This document shows positions 6,628 through 8,966 of a DNA stretch of 8,966 nt, one piece after another. Position 1 is the stretch's first letter. Each line of letters begins with the position of its first letter. This stretch comes from RGZA01 sp964568585 (lineage in GTDB: Bacteria; Pseudomonadota; Alphaproteobacteria; UBA9219; RGZA01). The notes beneath the pieces were generated by a model. The model had not been told where the DNA came from and ran no database searches. It saw nothing but the letters and a program-made list of their open reading frames with translations. The position numbers and the translations under genes are program-made. The stretch is taken from assembly GCA_964568585.1 (NCBI GenBank), contig CAZMQI010000055.1, positions 1 to 8,966 of the forward strand, given 5' to 3'.

Positions 6628-7260
6628 ATGAGCAAACCCTTCACCGAGAGCGATTTCTTAACGGCCACCGAGGTAGAACCCGAGGTCATGGATAAATTGC
6701 GCCATTACCATGCAAAGCTGCATGAATGGAACCCAAAGATTAATCTGGTATCAGCCAGTACGCTGGATGATGCGTGGCAGCGGCATTTTATGGATAGCGC
6801 GCAGCTTTATCCCGTCTACCGCCATTCTGGCGATGAGAACACCACCTTGGCCGATATGGGCAGCGGGGCTGGGTTTCCCGGGATGGTACTTGCCATCATG
6901 GGTGCCCCCAATGTCACCCTGATTGAACGGGATGTTCGAAAGGCCGCTTTCTTAAGAACGATTGCTGCCGAAACCAAAACCAAAATCGACTTGTTAAACC
7001 TTGATATTGATGACGTTAAAAACCGCCAGTTCGATGTCATTACCAGCCGCGCGTTAGCCGACCTTTCCGAGCTTTTAGAGCTATCGGAACGCCTTCGGAA
7101 ACCATCCACACATTGCTTGTTTTTGAAGGGGAAAAACCTTGACGCTGAACTCGTAAAAGCGCACAAAGATTGGGCAATGGAGGTACGCAAAATGGAAAGC
7201 GTGACCGACAACGAAGCCTATATCATCAGGCTGACGAATATTAAACGAAACTCACCCTAA
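6628..7260 (+). CDS. rsmG: 16S rRNA (guanine-N7)-methyltransferase RsmG (GidB)
   Basis: A 210-residue protein, the normal length for the family. RsmG methylates N7 of G527 (E. coli numbering) in 16S rRNA using S-adenosylmethionine; loss gives low-level streptomycin resistance in several bacteria. Family motifs are WNPKINLVS (34-42), RHFMDSAQL (52-60), the SAM-binding loop DMGSGAGFPG (76-85), LIERDVRKAAFLR (98-110), TSRALADL (139-146) and FLKGK (165-169). No key residue seems lost. The start ATG lies after a C/T-rich stretch with no Shine-Dalgarno sequence. The next gene begins 13 bp after the stop, so rsmG, parA and parB probably form one operon, whose promoter should lie in the 103-bp gap before rsmG. 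Confidence 0.96.
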   Translation: MSKPFTESDFLTATEVEPEVMDKLRHYHAKLHEWNPKINLVSASTLDDAWQRHFMDSAQLYPVYRHSGDENTTLADMGSGAGFPGMVLAIMGAPNVTLIERDVRKAAFLRTIAAETKTKIDLLNLDIDDVKNRQFDVITSRALADLSELLELSERLRKPSTHCLFLKGKNLDAELVKAHKDWAMEVRKMESVTDNEAYIIRLTNIKRNSP

Positions 7261-7273
7261 CGCCCTGTTCTAT

Positions 7274-8158
7274 ATGGGCTCTTTAGGGGGCTTATGGAAA
7301 TTGGGGGGCGCGCCTTTGGCTGATACATTCTCGCACAGTAAGCTTACAACGGGCCGCATTATCGCATTAGCAAACCAAAAAGGCGGCGTTGGCAAAACCA
7401 CGACCGCTGTCAATCTTGCAACTGCATTAGCCGCTGTTGGCAAGAAAGTTCTCGTCGTGGATGCCGACCCACAGGGTAACGCATCGACCGGTTTTGGCAT
7501 CATGCGTTCCAAACGCGGCATGGGCACTTATGAATTATTGGCCGCCGAAGCCCGCGTGAGCGAAGTTGCCCAAGCAACCATCATCCCGAATTTATCCATC
7601 GTCACATCATCCACCGCATTAGCTGGCGCGGAAATCGAATTGGTGTCTGCTGAACAGCGCGAATACCGTTTGCGAAACGGGCTTGAAGAAGCGCGGGATA
7701 CGTATGACTTCGTGCTCATCGACTGCCCGCCATCTTTGAACATGTTGACGCTGAACGCGCTGGTGGCAGCGGATGATGTGCTGGTGCCGTTGCAATGTGA
7801 ATTCTATGCGTTGGAAGGCGTATCGCAATTGGTACGTACGATTGAACGCGTGAAACAGGCCTTCAATCCAGATCTGGAAATCGAAGGCGTAGTGCTCACC
7901 ATGTATGACAAACGCAATGGGCTTTCCGCCACCGTGGAACATGATGTGCGCGAATTCTTTGGCGAGAAAGTGTTTGAAACCGTCATCCCGCGCAATGTTC
8001 GCGTATCCGAAGCGCCATCGCATGGCAAACCTGTTCTGGTGTATGATTTGAAATGCCCCGGCAGCCAGGCCTACATGCATCTGGCGCGCGAAGTTTTATT
8101 GCGTGACCGCGTCATTGGCGCGCAGCGTAAAGCCGACCACGAACAACGCGTAGCATAA
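7274..8158 (+). CDS. parA: Chromosome partitioning ATPase ParA (Soj)
   Basis: A 294-residue ParA/MinD-type ATPase that binds DNA non-specifically in its ATP form and moves ParB-parS complexes during chromosome segregation. The deviant Walker A motif KGGVGKTTT spans residues 36-44 with signature Lys36 and P-loop Lys41. Further motifs are VVDADPQGN (61-69), Walker B FVLIDCPPS (146-154), and VIPRNVRVSEAPSHGKPV in the C-terminal third, typical of chromosomal Soj proteins. It lacks the N-terminal helix-turn-helix of plasmid ParA types. The start is uncertain. ATG 7274 gives a Gly-rich 15-residue extension without a ribosome site, while TTG 7316 is preceded by GGGGGG at 7303-7308 and would give the usual short N-terminus. 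parB follows after a 57-bp gap. Confidence 0.97.
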   Translation: MGSLGGLWKLGGAPLADTFSHSKLTTGRIIALANQKGGVGKTTTAVNLATALAAVGKKVLVVDADPQGNASTGFGIMRSKRGMGTYELLAAEARVSEVAQATIIPNLSIVTSSTALAGAEIELVSAEQREYRLRNGLEEARDTYDFVLIDCPPSLNMLTLNALVAADDVLVPLQCEFYALEGVSQLVRTIERVKQAFNPDLEIEGVVLTMYDKRNGLSATVEHDVREFFGEKVFETVIPRNVRVSEAPSHGKPVLVYDLKCPGSQAYMHLAREVLLRDRVIGAQRKADHEQRVA

Positions 8159-8205
8159 CTTTTTTTAAATGATAAAACCCGTAGAAAAAACATGACCAAT
8201 CTTTT

Positions 8206-8210
8206 GAGGA
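8206..8210 (+). promoter_or_regulatory. Ribosome binding site of parB
   Basis: GAGGA stands five bases before ATG 8216 and is the clearest Shine-Dalgarno sequence in the window. It decides against the in-frame ATG at 8192, which would add eight residues but has only A-rich sequence upstream. Confidence 0.8.
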
Positions 8211-8215
8211 ATACC

Positions 8216-8966
8216 ATGAACGCTCCCATCTCGCAGCAGAATCCCCCAATAAGACCAGCACGTTTAGGCAAAGGGTTATCAGCCATTTTCGCTGACGAAG
8301 ATCCCTCAGCGCCTGATCAAACCGGCAATCCGCGTACACTTCCGGTTGGGCAAATTTATCCGAATGCCAAGCAACCACGTAAACATTTTGATAAACAAGC
8401 CTTGGATGATTTAACCGCAAGCATCAAAGAAAAGGGAATCCTGCAGCCTATTCTGGTGCGCCCGCATCCTGATAAATCGAATGCGTATGAAATTGTTGCC
8501 GGTGAACGCCGTTGGCGCGCATCGCAAGCAGCGCAGCTGCATGAAATTCCGGTCATCATCCGCGATATCAAAGACCGCGATGCATTGGAATTCGCGCTGA
8601 TTGAAAATATGCAGCGCGATGATTTGACCCCGATGGAAGAAGCAGAAACCTTCCACCGCCTCGGCGCATTATACGGTCACAGCCAAGAAGATATCGGCCA
8701 GGCATTAGGTAAAAGCCGCGCGTATGTTGCAAATACCCTGCGTTTACTGCAATTGCCGGAAGCCGTACAGCAATTGATGCGTGATCATAAAACGCTGACC
8801 GGAAGCCATGCGCGCGCATTGCTCTCTGCCAAAAATCCACTCGCATTAGCAAATGAGGTTGTGCAAGGCGGGTTGTCGGTTCGCCAAACCGAAAACCTTG
8901 CCAAGACCAGCCATGACGAAAAAGGCTTGAGCGCAGGCGAGGGTGGCAAGCGTATTCCCCAAGTGC
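8216..8966 (+). CDS. parB: Chromosome partitioning protein ParB (Spo0J), 3' end outside window
   Basis: The first 250 residues are present and the frame is still open at the edge. ParB is a CTP-dependent clamp that loads at parS and slides along DNA. Visible parts in order are the N-terminal LGKGLSAIF (17-25), the segment through which Soj-type ParA is usually stimulated; the CTP-binding ParB/Srx domain with LPVGQIYPN (42-50), QPRKHF (53-58) and GERRWRAS (96-103); ENMQRDDLTPMEEA (130-143); and a parS-reading helix-turn-helix around SQEDIGQALGKSRAYVANTL (156-175), followed by LTGSHARALL (194-203). The C-terminal dimerisation domain is cut off. Its expected target is the pair of TGTTTCACGTGAAACA sites at 2626 and 4667. 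Confidence 0.97.
   Translation, partial: MNAPISQQNPPIRPARLGKGLSAIFADEDPSAPDQTGNPRTLPVGQIYPNAKQPRKHFDKQALDDLTASIKEKGILQPILVRPHPDKSNAYEIVAGERRWRASQAAQLHEIPVIIRDIKDRDALEFALIENMQRDDLTPMEEAETFHRLGALYGHSQEDIGQALGKSRAYVANTLRLLQLPEAVQQLMRDHKTLTGSHARALLSAKNPLALANEVVQGGLSVRQTENLAKTSHDEKGLSAGEGGKRIPQV

Noticed and set aside
7619..8080. Minus-strand open frame (153 codons) opposite parA
   Set aside because: parA is intact with all motifs on the other strand; the antisense frame shows no recognisable protein character.
8159..8215. Terminator between parA and parB (T-run and A-run)
   Set aside because: TTTTTT and AAAAAA could pair, but there is no G/C stem, and parB has its own strong ribosome site, as expected inside an operon.

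Overview
The window looks like the partitioning region of an alphaproteobacterial chromosome. The evidence is an rsmG-parA-parB run on the + strand, mnmG nearby, and two perfect 16-bp parS palindromes (TGTTTCACGTGAAACA) flanking mnmG. The ParA and ParB sequences read like chromosomal Soj/Spo0J-type proteins of Alphaproteobacteria. Coding DNA is of intermediate G+C, while the gaps around the parS sites are clearly A+T-rich. The genus cannot be told from the sequence.

Layout. 1-555 is the 3' end of a dihydroorotate dehydrogenase gene carrying an unusual hairpin-rich in-frame insert. 637-1620 is a class I glutamine amidotransferase-like hydrolase (peptidase C26 / PuuD type). 1651-2499, on the minus strand, is an A+T-rich gene for an unrecognised, mostly helical protein. 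2593-2680 holds a cluster of palindromes, including parS copy A in a 70-bp repeat. 2741-4618 is mnmG. 4652-4721 is the second 70-bp repeat with parS copy B. 4783-5931 is one reading frame, probably an ELM1-like (COG3660) protein, cut by a single TAA. 5935-6524, on the minus strand, is a hypothetical gene that appears to have lost its 3' end to a stop codon and a frameshift. 6628-7260 is rsmG, 7274-8158 parA, and 8216 to the window end the N-terminal two thirds or more of parB.

How it fits together. MnmG modifies the tRNA wobble uridine and RsmG methylates 16S rRNA. They commonly sit beside parAB in Alphaproteobacteria, often with mnmE directly before mnmG. Here mnmE is absent from that place, and two broken genes separate mnmG from rsmG. 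ParB, made at the right edge, should load on the two parS sites, and ParA should move the loaded complex. The two parS copies lie in near-identical 70-bp blocks (63/70 matches, no gaps), each ending 60-61 bp before a start codon. The parS-bearing upstream region therefore seems to have been duplicated as a promoter-like unit, which is the most distinctive structure here. I see no convincing new multi-gene system. The best candidates for novelty are the parS/promoter repeats, the hairpin insert in pyrD and the uncharacterised minus-strand gene.
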